A stretch of 64,000 bases of DNA from NCBI RefSeq assembly GCF_900142195.1, contig NZ_FRAB01000018.1, positions 1-64,000 of the forward strand, read 5' to 3'. A program made the position numbers and the translations under genes. Of the stretch, positions 45,548 to 54,881 are shown piece by piece. The notes under the pieces were generated by a model. The model saw nothing but the letters and a program-made list of their open reading frames with translations. It had not been told where the DNA came from and ran no database searches. This stretch comes from Paraburkholderia terricola (GTDB taxonomy: Bacteria > Pseudomonadota > Gammaproteobacteria > Burkholderiales > Burkholderiaceae). Each line of letters begins with the position of its first letter. The first letter of the stretch is position 1.

Positions 45548-46984
45548 ATGAACACGACTGGCACACCTGTCGACACCGAACGCACCGTTCTCTATGTGTC
45601 GAGCTTGCCCGATCAAAAACTCGCGGACTTCCTCGCCGCGTCCGGCTGGCATGCCGTGCACGCCAAGACCGCGGCCGCCGCCGAGCGCATGATCGAACGC
45701 GGCAACATCAAGGTCGGCCTCGTCGAATTACCCGGCAACTGCACATCCCAGCATCTGTCCGCGCTCGCGTCATGCATGCGCCGCGTCGAAACCAACTGGG
45801 TCGCCCAGATCGCGCCGGGGCAGGCCGACAATGAACTGGTCGGCCGCTTCATCCTCGACTATTGCTTCGATTTCGTCACGCGGCCCTGGCTGAACGAGCG
45901 GCTCGTGTTCGCGCTCGGCCACGCGCATGGGCTGTCGAACTTGCGGCATGTGGAGGTCGCGCCGGAGCCGTCGCTCGGCCGGCACGGCATGGTCGGACAA
46001 TGCGAGGCAATGCAGCAGTTGTACCGCCGCATCGACAAGTGCGCGGTGACCGAGGCGCCGGTGTTCGTCGCCGGCGAGTCCGGCACCGGCAAGGAACTGA
46101 CCGCGCGGGCCATTCACGACCGCTCGCCGCGCGCGGGCCGCCCGTTCGTCGCGATCAATTGCGCGGCGATTCCGCCTAGCCTGCTGCAAGCGGAACTGTT
46201 CGGCCACGAACGCGGCGCCTTCACCGGCGCGCTTCAGCGCAAGATCGGCCGGATCGAGAGCGCGCACGAAGGCACGCTCTTTCTCGATGAAATCGGCGAC
46301 ATGCCGCACGAGTGCCAGGCGGTGCTGCTGCGCTTCCTGCAGGAAGGCACCATCGAGAGGCTGGGCGGCAACGCCGTGATCAACGTCGATGCTCGGGTCA
46401 TTTCGGCGACCCACGTCGACCTGGACAAAGCGGTCGAGGACGGCCGGTTCCGCTCCGACCTGTATCACCGCCTGTGCGTGCTGCGCCTCGTGGAGCCGCC
46501 GTTGCGCGAGCGTGGCGGCGACATCAAGCTGCTCGCCAACTATGCGCTCAGCATGTACAAGCAGGACGGCGCGCGCAAACTGCGCGGGCTGTCGAGCGAC
46601 GCGATCGTCGCGATGTCGAACTATCCGTGGCCGGGCAACGTGCGCGAGCTGATCAATTGCGTGCGCCGCGCCGTCGTGATGAGCGAGGGGCGCTTCATTA
46701 CCGCGGGCGACCTCGGCTTGCCCGAGGCCGACAACGCGCCCGCCGTGACGCTGGCCGAAATCCGCAGCAAAGCCGAAAAAGATGCGATCGAGCATGCCTT
46801 GCAGCGGCACGGCTACAAGTTGTCCGAGGCCGCCGCCGAACTGGGCATTTCACGGGCAACGCTGTATCGGCTGATGCATGCGAACCGGCTGCATCAGGAA
46901 CCGGCGGCCTCGCGCGCGTTGAACGGCAGCGGCGGCACAGGCGCCGACGACGAGGCCGAGCGGCGGGCGCATTCGCTCGCTTGA
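45548..46984 (+). CDS. VpsR-like sigma-54-type activator
   Basis: A 478-residue regulator. Residues 1-130 resemble the VpsR receiver-like domain; where the phosphate-accepting Asp is expected (GLVxL), this protein has Glu60. The AAA+ domain follows with [40 protein letters not shown] and LFLDEIGDMPHECQAVLLRF, then a Fis-type helix-turn-helix (SEAAAELGISRATLYRLMHA). VpsR and the Burkholderia protein BerB control exopolysaccharide or biofilm genes with cyclic di-GMP; a similar role is possible but unproven. The GGGGGTAAC before the ATG gives a plausible start. Confidence 0.87.
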   Translation: MNTTGTPVDTERTVLYVSSLPDQKLADFLAASGWHAVHAKTAAAAERMIERGNIKVGLVELPGNCTSQHLSALASCMRRVETNWVAQIAPGQADNELVGRFILDYCFDFVTRPWLNERLVFALGHAHGLSNLRHVEVAPEPSLGRHGMVGQCEAMQQLYRRIDKCAVTEAPVFVAGESGTGKELTARAIHDRSPRAGRPFVAINCAAIPPSLLQAELFGHERGAFTGALQRKIGRIESAHEGTLFLDEIGDMPHECQAVLLRFLQEGTIERLGGNAVINVDARVISATHVDLDKAVEDGRFRSDLYHRLCVLRLVEPPLRERGGDIKLLANYALSMYKQDGARKLRGLSSDAIVAMSNYPWPGNVRELINCVRRAVVMSEGRFITAGDLGLPEADNAPAVTLAEIRSKAEKDAIEHALQRHGYKLSEAAAELGISRATLYRLMHANRLHQEPAASRALNGSGGTGADDEAERRAHSLA

Positions 46985-47400
46985 ACTCGGAGCGCCGCGC
47001 GCCTGAACTGGTTTTGTGGGGGATGTGGGACCCGTCACGGCGTGAGCTGGCTTGCCGGGGTTGCGGTTGCGGTTGCGAGTTGCGAGTTGCGAGTTGCGAG
47101 TTGCGAGCTGCGAGTTGCGAGCTGCGAGTTGCGGTTGCCGGTTGCCGGTTGCCGGTTGCCGGTTGCCGGTTGCCGGTTGCCGGTTGCCGGTTGCCGGTTG
47201 CCGGTTGCCGGTTGCCGGTTGCCGTTGCCGGTTGCCGTTGCCGGTTGCCGGTTGCCGTTGCCGTTGCCGATTGCGGCTTCCCGTTGCGGTTGCCGGTTGC
47301 CGGGTTGCCCGGCCTTTCCCGACCACGCAGGCCTCGCGCGCCTATCGGATCCCTCCTGGCGTTGCTATGCTGAAAGCCGTTCATCCAGACGGGAGCGGAC
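46985..47400. other. Spacer dominated by a heptanucleotide array
   Basis: The 416 bases between the activator and the MFS gene hold the tandem array at 47056-47310. The flanks are short GC-rich spacers with no gene. GGGAG at 47391-47395 is the ribosome-binding site of the following gene. Confidence 0.6.
47056..47310. repeat. Heptanucleotide tandem array (GTTGCGA)n then (GTTGCCG)n
   Basis: The array begins with GTTGCGA-type units, some changed to GCTGCGA. It then runs through 13 perfect GTTGCCG units at 47134-47224, followed by units that alternate between six and seven bases (TTGCCG, GTTGCCG) until about 47310. A 7-bp unit has no stop in any frame, which makes false long open frames across it (peptide period VAGCRLP on one strand, PATGNRQ on the other). 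Such arrays change length by slipped replication. Confidence 0.95.
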
Positions 47401-49092
47401 TTGGCCGATCAGCACATCGCGGCGCGCGCGCACCGCCACTCCTCCGCCCATCCCGCTCAGGCCAGTCCGTGCGATGCCCTCGTGATCCGCGCGCAGCCCG
47501 CGGGCTCCGGCCGCCCAAGCCGGCGCAAGAAGCTCGCGCTGGCCGCGACCATCCTCGGCTCCAGCATGGCGTTCATCGACGGCTCGGTGGTCAACGTCGC
47601 ATTACCTTCGATTCAGACCGAACTGCACGCCAGCGTCGCGGCGATCCAGTGGGTCGTCAACGCGTATCTCCTGTTTCTCGGCGCGCTGGTGCTGGTGGGC
47701 GGCTCGCTCGGCGACAAGCTCGGCCGGCGCACCGTGTTCGTCGCCGGGATCAGCCTCTTCACGCTGGCGTCGATCGGCTGCGGACTCGCGCCGGGCGCCG
47801 GCTCGCTGATCGCGGCGCGCGCGGTGCAAGGCATCGGCGCGGCGCTGCTGGTGCCGAGCAGCCTCGCCATCATCGGCGCGGTGTTCGACGACGCGGAGCG
47901 CGGCCGGGCGATCGGCACATGGGCGGGCGTCGGCTCGATCACGTCGGCGCTCGGGCCGGTGGCGGGCGGCTGGCTCGTCGACGCGTTCTCGTGGCGCGCC
48001 ATCTTCTTTCTGAATGTGCCGATCGCCTGCGCGACCGTCGCACTGGCGCTTGTCGCCGTGCCCGACAGCCGCCAGGAGGACGACGGCCAAACCCGCGCGC
48101 ACGGGCGACGTATCGGCGAAACGCCGCCGCGGCTCGACTGGCCGGGCGCGGTCACGGCAACCGCGGGGCTCGCCGGGCTGACCTACGGACTCACCCTCGC
48201 GTCGACGCGCGGCTTCGGCGACGGCTGGGTGCTGGCGTCGATCCTTGGCGGCGTGCTGGTGCTGGCCGGCTTCGTCGCGCTCGAAGCCAACAGCCGCAAT
48301 CCGATGGTGCCGCTCGACGTGTTCCGTTCACGCGATTTCGTCGGCGCGAATCTCGTCACGCTGCTGCTCTATTTCGGCCTGAGCGGCGCGCTGTTCTTCC
48401 TGCCGTTCACGCTGATCCGCGCCGAAGGCTACAGCGCGACCCAGGCGGGCGCGGCATTGCTGCCGGTGCCGGTGACGATCGGCCTGCTGTCGCGCTTCAC
48501 GGGCGGTCTGACGGGTCGCTACGGGGCGCGCGTCCTGCTGAGCGTCGGCCCGATGATCGCCGCACTCGGTTTCGCGATGTTCGCGCTGCCCTGGATGCGC
48601 GACGGATACTGGCGCGGCCTGTTTCCGGCGCTCGCCGTACTGGGGCTCGGCATGACGATCACCGTCGCGCCGTTGACGACCACGGTGATGACGTCGGTGT
48701 CCGCCGCGCGTACCGGCGTCGCGTCGGGCATCAATAACGCGGTAGCGCGGGTGGCGAGCCTGCTGGCGATCGCAGTGCTGGGCATCGTGTTCGTGTGGTC
48801 GCACGATGCCGCGCTCGGGACGCGGCTCGATGAATTGCATGCGCCGCGAGACGTCCGCGAGGCGGCACGGCTCACGCAGATCGGCATGGCCGCGCCGCCG
48901 ACGGCCCGCGCAACGGCTGCGCCGAACGCCGCCATGCGGGCCGAGGTGACGCGCGCTCAAGCCGATGCGCTCGCGGCGGCGTTGCAGGCGGTTGCGCTGG
49001 TATCGGCGGTGTGCGCGTTGGCCGGCGCGGCGCTGGCGGTGTGGACGATCCGCAAGACGAGCGGCAAAGCGGCCGCGCCGCATGCGCGCTGA
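47401..49092 (+). CDS. MFS transporter, DHA2 (EmrB/QacA) type
   Basis: A 563-residue, 14-helix exporter. It has AATILGSSMAFIDGSVVNVA in helix 1, GGSLGDKLGRRTVFVAGISL as the loop 2-3 motif and LGPVAGGWLVDAFSWRAIFF in helix 5. The C-terminal part has a longer loop between the last two helices (residues about 470-530). The TTG at 47401 is taken as start because GGGAG lies five bases upstream; it gives a 45-residue cytoplasmic leader. The heptanucleotide array ends about 90 bases upstream. Substrate unknown. Confidence 0.87.
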   Translation: MADQHIAARAHRHSSAHPAQASPCDALVIRAQPAGSGRPSRRKKLALAATILGSSMAFIDGSVVNVALPSIQTELHASVAAIQWVVNAYLLFLGALVLVGGSLGDKLGRRTVFVAGISLFTLASIGCGLAPGAGSLIAARAVQGIGAALLVPSSLAIIGAVFDDAERGRAIGTWAGVGSITSALGPVAGGWLVDAFSWRAIFFLNVPIACATVALALVAVPDSRQEDDGQTRAHGRRIGETPPRLDWPGAVTATAGLAGLTYGLTLASTRGFGDGWVLASILGGVLVLAGFVALEANSRNPMVPLDVFRSRDFVGANLVTLLLYFGLSGALFFLPFTLIRAEGYSATQAGAALLPVPVTIGLLSRFTGGLTGRYGARVLLSVGPMIAALGFAMFALPWMRDGYWRGLFPALAVLGLGMTITVAPLTTTVMTSVSAARTGVASGINNAVARVASLLAIAVLGIVFVWSHDAALGTRLDELHAPRDVREAARLTQIGMAAPPTARATAAPNAAMRAEVTRAQADALAAALQAVALVSAVCALAGAALAVWTIRKTSGKAAAPHAR

Positions 49093-49284
49093 AGCGCGAG
49101 CATCGAGACGCGGCGCTGTTTGTGTTGCGTGGTGCGTGGTGCGGGCAGCGAGCAACGATCAACGCACCACGCCAGCCCACACTTCAGAAAGCAGTGAAAC
49201 GTCACGCTCGATGAGTCGCCATACTGGCGTACCGGTGCCCGTTCAGGCCACTTCCACCCACCCTCACTCGACCAGGGTTTTCAC

Positions 49285-49632
49285 ATGACGCTGACCTGTT
49301 TCGTCCGCTATCAGATCGATCCATTCCAGCGCGATGCCTTCGACGAATACGCGCGCAACTGGGGGCGCATTATTCCGCGCTGCGGCGGTCATCTGATCGG
49401 CTATTTCCTGCCGCACGAAGGCACCAACGACATCGCCTGGGGCCTGGTCGCATTCGACAGCCTCGCGGCCTACGAGACCTATCGCGCAAGGCTGCGAACC
49501 GACGACGAAGCACGCGAGAATTTCAGGTTCGCACAGACCAGGCGTTTCATCTTGCGCGAGGAGCGGACTTTCACCGAGGTGGTGGAGGGCACGCTCGGCG
49601 TGGCGCCGGTTCGCGAGGCCGGGGCGGCCTAA
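49285..49632 (+). CDS. NIPSNAP-family protein
   Basis: A 115-residue protein with one dimeric alpha/beta barrel domain. It begins [20 protein letters not shown] and continues [20 protein letters not shown] and [19 protein letters not shown], the NIPSNAP pattern. The molecular function of bacterial members is poorly known. It stands alone between an MFS gene and a channel gene. Confidence 0.85.
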   Translation: MTLTCFVRYQIDPFQRDAFDEYARNWGRIIPRCGGHLIGYFLPHEGTNDIAWGLVAFDSLAAYETYRARLRTDDEARENFRFAQTRRFILREERTFTEVVEGTLGVAPVREAGAA

Positions 49633-49873
49633 GCACGCGCGGCGGGGACGCGCGTGCGCCGCGCATCCCAGGCGCATTCGCGCCAGTGCGGTTTGACAGG
49701 CAAGCTTTCTGCTACCGGTGCTTGCGCTCGACAGGCCGGCAGAACGGCGGGACCCAGGACGTCCCATCGAGGAACTTGTACGACCAAAAAGGTGTCGGTT
49801 CATCATCACCCCGCCGAACCGGTCCTCGTGTCGCGGCACCGCCGCCCGCACCTTGCCTCCCGCCTTGCACCCT

Positions 49874-52540
49874 ATGCGCAAACTACTTCACGTCTGGTTT
49901 TTCATTGTTCTGGTCGTCGGCGCTTCGCCGGCCGTCGCCGCGCTGGTGCAAGCCGCGCCCGCCTCCGAGGCCTCCGGCGCGGCGGTCACGCTGACGCCCG
50001 AGCAGGCCCGCCAGGCCCTCGCCGTCCTCAACGATCCCAAACGCCGCGCGCAGGTCGCCGATACGCTGCAAGCCATCGCCGCAGCCGGCGCCCTGAGCGC
50101 ACCGCCCGCCGCCGCGGCGGGGGCATCGGGCGCCTCCGCGCCGGCTGCGGCAAGCGGTGCCGCCGCCCTTGTTCCAGCCGCCTTCAAGTCCAATGGACTG
50201 GCCTCGCAACTGGCCCGTCAAGGCGCGCATTGGGCGGTCCACCTTGGCGCCTCGCTGCGCAGTTCGGTCGCGGCGCTGCTCGACGTCGCCTCGGTGCGCG
50301 CCTGGTGGAACTGGCAATCGACCAGCTCGCAGGCGCGCAGCACGCTGGTTCACGTCGCGTGGTCGCTGCTTGCCGCGCTGGTGCCCGCGCTCGTGCTGGA
50401 ATGGCTCGCGCGGCGGCTGTTGCGGCGCACCTATCGGGCGATCGCCGCGCGCCGCGAACAGAGCGATCAGGACGACGCGCCGCAAGCCGACCTGCCCGTC
50501 GATGTCAGGCCGCAGCCCGCCGATGCGCCGAACGCCGCGCCGCCGCTGCCCGCTTCGTCCGCGTCGGAAGCTGAGACCGAGGCCCGGATAAAAGCAGAAG
50601 CGATGAAGGCCGGCGCATCCCCCGCCGCTTCGCCCAGGGACGATGCCATCCAGGCCAAAGGCAAACAGAAGGCGGTGCATCACTGGACGCTCCTGCAGCG
50701 CCTGCCGCGCGCGCTGTTGAGCATGGCGCTGCGGCTGGTGCCGCTCGCGGTGTTCGTCGGCGCGGCGAGCGCGCTGATGTCGATCCTGATCGACGACGGC
50801 TCGCCGCAAGACCGCGCACTCGAGCCGCTGATCGACATCTACGTGCTGTGCCGCGTGGTCGTGATCGTCAGCGGCTCCTTTCTGCAACCGGCCGCGCCGC
50901 GCTTGCGCCTGTTGCGCATGAGCGACGCGTGGGCCGCCTTCATGCACCGCTGGATCGTGCGGATCGTCAGCGTGATCGGCGCGGGTTCGGCGCTCGCGGA
51001 GATCGCCCGGTCGCTCGGGTTGAACGATGCGGCGCATCTCGCGCTGATGAAAGTGGTCGCGCTCGCCGGCCACATCCTGATCTCGATCCTGATCCTGCAA
51101 TGCGCGAAGCCGGTCGGCGAACTGATCCGCCAGCGCTTCGCCGCGCGCGAATCGCTGCGGATGTTCGGCAATGCCCTCGCGGATGCGTGGGCGTGGCTCG
51201 CGGTATTCGTCGTGATGGCGCTGTGGTTCATCTGGGCGCTCGACGTGCGGAACGGCTATCAAACGCTGCTGCATCTGGGCGGCCTGTCGCTGGCCGTGCT
51301 GGTGGGTGCGCGGGTCGTGTCGATCGTGATCTTCGGCGGGCTGGCCCGCTTCTTCGATGCGCAGGACGACGCGGAGAAGTCGCTCGTGCATCGGCACGCG
51401 TATCGCTACTACCCGCTGATGCGGCGCATCGTCTCGTGGATCGTCGGCGTGGCCACCGTGCTGGCGCTGTTGCAGGTGTGGGGCGTGGACGTCGGCGATC
51501 TGTTCCGCAACGGCACCGTGGGGCATCGGCTCGCCTCGGCGCTCGCCACGATCGGCGTGGCCGCCGTGATCGCGCTGCTGGTGTGGGAAAGCGTCAACGT
51601 ATCGGTGGAACGGCGGCTGGACCGCTGGACCACCAGCGGCGACCTGGTGCGCGCCGCGCGCCTGCGCACCTTGCTGCCGATGCTGCGCAGCGCGCTGTTC
51701 TGCGCGATCGCGCTGGTGGTCGCGCTCACCGGCCTGAGCCAACTCGGCGTGAACATCGGGCCGCTGCTGGCGGGCGCGAGCATCTTCGGCGTGGCGCTCG
51801 GTTTCGGCTCGCAAAAACTCGTGCAGGATTTCATCACCGGCATTTTCCTGTTGATGGAAAACGCGATGCAGGTCGGCGACTGGGTCACGCTCGCGGGCGT
51901 GTCGGGCACCGTCGAATATCTGTCGATCCGCACGGTGCGGCTACGCGGCGGCGACGGTTCGCTGTACACGGTGCCGTTCAGCTCGGTATCGACGGTCAAC
52001 AACACCAACCGCGGGCTCGGCAATGCCGCGGTGAAGGTGAACATCGTGTTCGGCCAGGACGTCGATCTGGCGATCGACACGCTCAAGGAAATCGGCGCCG
52101 CGTTACGCGAGGACGAAAAATTCAAGGACGGCATTCTGTCGGACTTCAGCTTCTGGGGCGTGGATGCCGTGGACGGCTCGGCGGTGACGCTGGCGGGCCA
52201 GATGCAATGCCGCGACAGTGCGCGCTGGGGCGTGCAGCGCGAGTTCAACCGGCGCATCGTCGACCAGTTCAGCGCGCGCGGCATCGTGATCGCGAATCCG
52301 CAACGCAATTTGCTGACGTGGGACGCGCGGAGCGCGCCGGCGAGAATCGAGCCGAAGGATGCGCCGGACGACAAGCCATCGAGCAACACACCGAACAAAA
52401 CGCCGGCTGCCGGCGCTTCGGTGAAAGCGGCCGCCGGGAAGGCCGACGCGCCGGTGGAGGACCAATTGCCGGTGGACCCCAAGCCGGCCGGCGGGCCGGG
52501 AACGCCGGGCAATCCGGGGCCGACGTCGCCGCATGAATGA
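49874..52540 (+). CDS. Large MscS-family mechanosensitive channel (YbiO-like)
   Basis: An 888-residue membrane protein. A signal-like N-terminus (MRKLLHVWFFIVLVVGASPA) is followed by an Ala/Pro-rich periplasmic segment, then about ten hydrophobic helices. The C-terminal third is the MscS core: pore helix region VNIGPLLAGASIFGVALGFG followed by SQKLVQDFITGIFLLMENAM, then the beta domain DWVTLAGVSGTVEYLSIRTV. Such channels open when membrane tension rises and release solutes. A Pro/Ala-rich tail of about 60 residues ends the protein. The ATG at 49874 gives the signal sequence. Confidence 0.9.
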   Translation: MRKLLHVWFFIVLVVGASPAVAALVQAAPASEASGAAVTLTPEQARQALAVLNDPKRRAQVADTLQAIAAAGALSAPPAAAAGASGASAPAAASGAAALVPAAFKSNGLASQLARQGAHWAVHLGASLRSSVAALLDVASVRAWWNWQSTSSQARSTLVHVAWSLLAALVPALVLEWLARRLLRRTYRAIAARREQSDQDDAPQADLPVDVRPQPADAPNAAPPLPASSASEAETEARIKAEAMKAGASPAASPRDDAIQAKGKQKAVHHWTLLQRLPRALLSMALRLVPLAVFVGAASALMSILIDDGSPQDRALEPLIDIYVLCRVVVIVSGSFLQPAAPRLRLLRMSDAWAAFMHRWIVRIVSVIGAGSALAEIARSLGLNDAAHLALMKVVALAGHILISILILQCAKPVGELIRQRFAARESLRMFGNALADAWAWLAVFVVMALWFIWALDVRNGYQTLLHLGGLSLAVLVGARVVSIVIFGGLARFFDAQDDAEKSLVHRHAYRYYPLMRRIVSWIVGVATVLALLQVWGVDVGDLFRNGTVGHRLASALATIGVAAVIALLVWESVNVSVERRLDRWTTSGDLVRAARLRTLLPMLRSALFCAIALVVALTGLSQLGVNIGPLLAGASIFGVALGFGSQKLVQDFITGIFLLMENAMQVGDWVTLAGVSGTVEYLSIRTVRLRGGDGSLYTVPFSSVSTVNNTNRGLGNAAVKVNIVFGQDVDLAIDTLKEIGAALREDEKFKDGILSDFSFWGVDAVDGSAVTLAGQMQCRDSARWGVQREFNRRIVDQFSARGIVIANPQRNLLTWDARSAPARIEPKDAPDDKPSSNTPNKTPAAGASVKAAAGKADAPVEDQLPVDPKPAGGPGTPGNPGPTSPHE

Positions 52541-52616
52541 CCCGAAGAAGCGCACGAATCGAAACCCGAGGGGTTCGCAGCGCAAGGTTTCGCGTGCGCT
52601 GCGACGGCCAAAAACG

Positions 52617-54881
52617 CTATCCCATCCCCCACCACCGCGGCAACAACCTGCGCACCTCGGCCCGCCGATACCGGTCATCGATCAGATGCACGACGCCGCG
52701 ATCCTGCTCCGTGCGAATCACCCGCCCTGCCGCCTGCACGACCTTCTGCAAGCCCGGATACAGATACATGTAGTCGTAACCGTTGCCGAACTTCGCTTCC
52801 ATCGTGCGCCGCATCTGCTCGTTGACCTCGTTGATCTGCGGCAAGCCGAGCGTCGCGATAAACGCGCCGATCAACTGCTGGCCGACCAGATCGACGCCTT
52901 CTGAAAACGCGCCGCCGAGTACCGCAAAGCCGACGCCCTGTTGCATCGTGCGAAAACGTGCGAGAAACGCGTCGCGCGCCGCTTCGTCCATGCCCGGTTC
53001 CTGCGCCCACACCGGCAACTGCGGATGCCGCTCGCGCATCATCGCGACCACCTGTTGCAGATACTCGAAGCTGCTGAGAAAGCCGAGGTAATTGCCCGGC
53101 TGCGCCGCGTACTGCCGTGCGATCAACTCGACGATCGGCACGAGCGAACGCTCGCGGTCGCGCCAGCGCGTCGACACGTTGGCGGCCACGCGCACCTGCA
53201 ACTGCTCGGCGCGAAACGGCCCGTCCACTTCGAGCCATTGCGTCTGCTCCGGCAGCCCCAGCGTGTCGCGATAGAAATGATGCGGACTGAACGTGCCGGA
53301 AAACATCACCGTGGTACGGGCGGCGGCATAACGCGGCGCGAGAAACGGCGCGGGGATCACGTTGCGCACGCATAGCGTGGCGCTGGTCTTGTCGCGTGGA
53401 GCGTGGCGATCCGTGGCGAGCGTGATGTCGAAAATCGAATGCGCGCCGAATTGCTCGGCCAGCGCGACGAAATGCATCGCGTCGAAGAAAAAACGCAGCG
53501 ACGCGTCGTCGATGGAAAGCGGCGCTTCGGCGAGTTGATCGGCGACCGCGCCGATCAGATTCTGCGCGGCCGACAGCAGTTTGCCGGGCACCTCGGCATA
53601 GACCTGGTACGTGTCGGTCTGCGCGCGCCTGAGCGCGTTCCACTCGCGTTGCAATCGTTCGAGCGGCTTGCGCAACACGGCCGGCGCGGTCTTGCGCGCG
53701 AGCCGGAACGCCGCCTGATCGAGCGACGCGCTATACATTCGCCGGGCGCGCTCGAGCAGATTGTGCGCCTCGTCGACGAGCACGCCGACGCGCCACTGGT
53801 TGATCTGCGTGAGCGCGTACAGCATTGCGCTGCCGTCGTAGTAGTAGTTGTAATCGCCGACCACCACGTCGGCCCAGCGCGCCAGTTCCTGCGCCAGATA
53901 GTACGGGCAGACGTCGTGAGCGAGCGCCGCTTCGCGCACCGCCGCGCGGTCGAGCCGCGGCCCTGCCAGCGCCGTGCCGCGCGCCGCATCGAGCCGGTCG
54001 TAGAAGCCGCGCGCAAGCGGACACGAATCGCCGTTGCAAGCCTTGTCGGGATGCTCGCAGGCTTTGTCCCGCGCGACGAGTTCGAGCGTTCGCAGCGGCA
54101 AGCGCTCGGCGCCTCGATGCAAGGTCTCGATTGCATCCAGCGCCAGCGCGCGGCCCGGCGTCTTCGCGGTCAGGAAAAAGACGCGGTCGATCTGCTCCGA
54201 CGCACACGCCTTGAGCAACGGAAAAATCGTCGCGAGCGTCTTGCCGATGCCGGTGGGCGCCTGCGCCATCAGCGGCTTGCCGTCGCGCGCGCAGCGATAC
54301 ACCGACACCGCCAGTTCACGCTGCCCGCTGCGAAACCGCGCATGCGGAAATTGCAATGCGCCGAGCGCGGCGTTGCGCGCCGCGCGATGCGCCTCTTCCT
54401 GCACGGCCCAATCGAGAAACCGCTCGCACTGTTCGACGAAGAAAACCTCCAGTTCACGCGCGGTATGCGTTTGCGTCAGCAGCGTTTCCTTCTGAGTGCC
54501 TATGTCGAAGTACACCAACGCCACCGTCAATTCGCCGAGCCCGCGCGTGCGGCACAGCAAATGACCATAGACGAGCGCTTGCGCCCAATGCAGCGTGCGG
54601 TGGTTGGCGGGCATCCGTTCGAGCGCGCCGCGATGGGTCTTGACCTCTTCCAGGCGGTTCGCCGCCGGGTCGTAGCCGTCGGCGCGGCCGCGCACGGTCA
54701 GGCCGCGATGCGTGCCCGTCAGCGTGATCTCGCTTTCATAGCCGCTCGCGCGCCGCCCGGCGACCGTCACGTGGCCCGCCATGCCTTCGAGAGACGTGGG
54801 CGCGGGCGTAAAGCGCAGATCGAGATCGCCGCGCCTCGCGGTGAATTCGCACATCGCCCGCACGGCGACCACGTAAGTCAT
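52617..54881 (-). CDS. DinG/XPD-type Fe-S helicase with N-terminal PD-(D/E)XK nuclease domain
   Basis: A 754-residue protein. The first 150 residues look like a RecB/Cas4-type nuclease: RGRADGYD (Asp68 or 71), EEVK (Glu79, Lys81) and Q101-x3-Y105. The helicase follows with Walker A APTGIGKT (208-215), four cysteines for an iron-sulphur cluster (275, 282, 287, 325) and the DEAH box at 370-373. The C-terminal helicase half is intact (VLGGAFSEGVDLVGQQLIGA, QAAGRVIRTEQDRGVVHLID). It would unwind DNA 5' to 3' and cut. The gene overlaps the VRR-NUC gene by four bases, pointing to joint work in DNA repair. Confidence 0.9.
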   Translation of the reverse strand: MTYVVAVRAMCEFTARRGDLDLRFTPAPTSLEGMAGHVTVAGRRASGYESEITLTGTHRGLTVRGRADGYDPAANRLEEVKTHRGALERMPANHRTLHWAQALVYGHLLCRTRGLGELTVALVYFDIGTQKETLLTQTHTARELEVFFVEQCERFLDWAVQEEAHRAARNAALGALQFPHARFRSGQRELAVSVYRCARDGKPLMAQAPTGIGKTLATIFPLLKACASEQIDRVFFLTAKTPGRALALDAIETLHRGAERLPLRTLELVARDKACEHPDKACNGDSCPLARGFYDRLDAARGTALAGPRLDRAAVREAALAHDVCPYYLAQELARWADVVVGDYNYYYDGSAMLYALTQINQWRVGVLVDEAHNLLERARRMYSASLDQAAFRLARKTAPAVLRKPLERLQREWNALRRAQTDTYQVYAEVPGKLLSAAQNLIGAVADQLAEAPLSIDDASLRFFFDAMHFVALAEQFGAHSIFDITLATDRHAPRDKTSATLCVRNVIPAPFLAPRYAAARTTVMFSGTFSPHHFYRDTLGLPEQTQWLEVDGPFRAEQLQVRVAANVSTRWRDRERSLVPIVELIARQYAAQPGNYLGFLSSFEYLQQVVAMMRERHPQLPVWAQEPGMDEAARDAFLARFRTMQQGVGFAVLGGAFSEGVDLVGQQLIGAFIATLGLPQINEVNEQMRRTMEAKFGNGYDYMYLYPGLQKVVQAAGRVIRTEQDRGVVHLIDDRYRRAEVRRLLPRWWGMG

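Noticed and set aside
47056-47310. CRISPR array
   Set aside because: The units are seven bases long without spacers; no cas genes are nearby.
47052-48737. Open frames crossing the heptanucleotide array on both strands
   Set aside because: A 7-bp repeat has no stop in any frame, so the repetitive peptides are an artefact; the rest is a shadow of the MFS gene.
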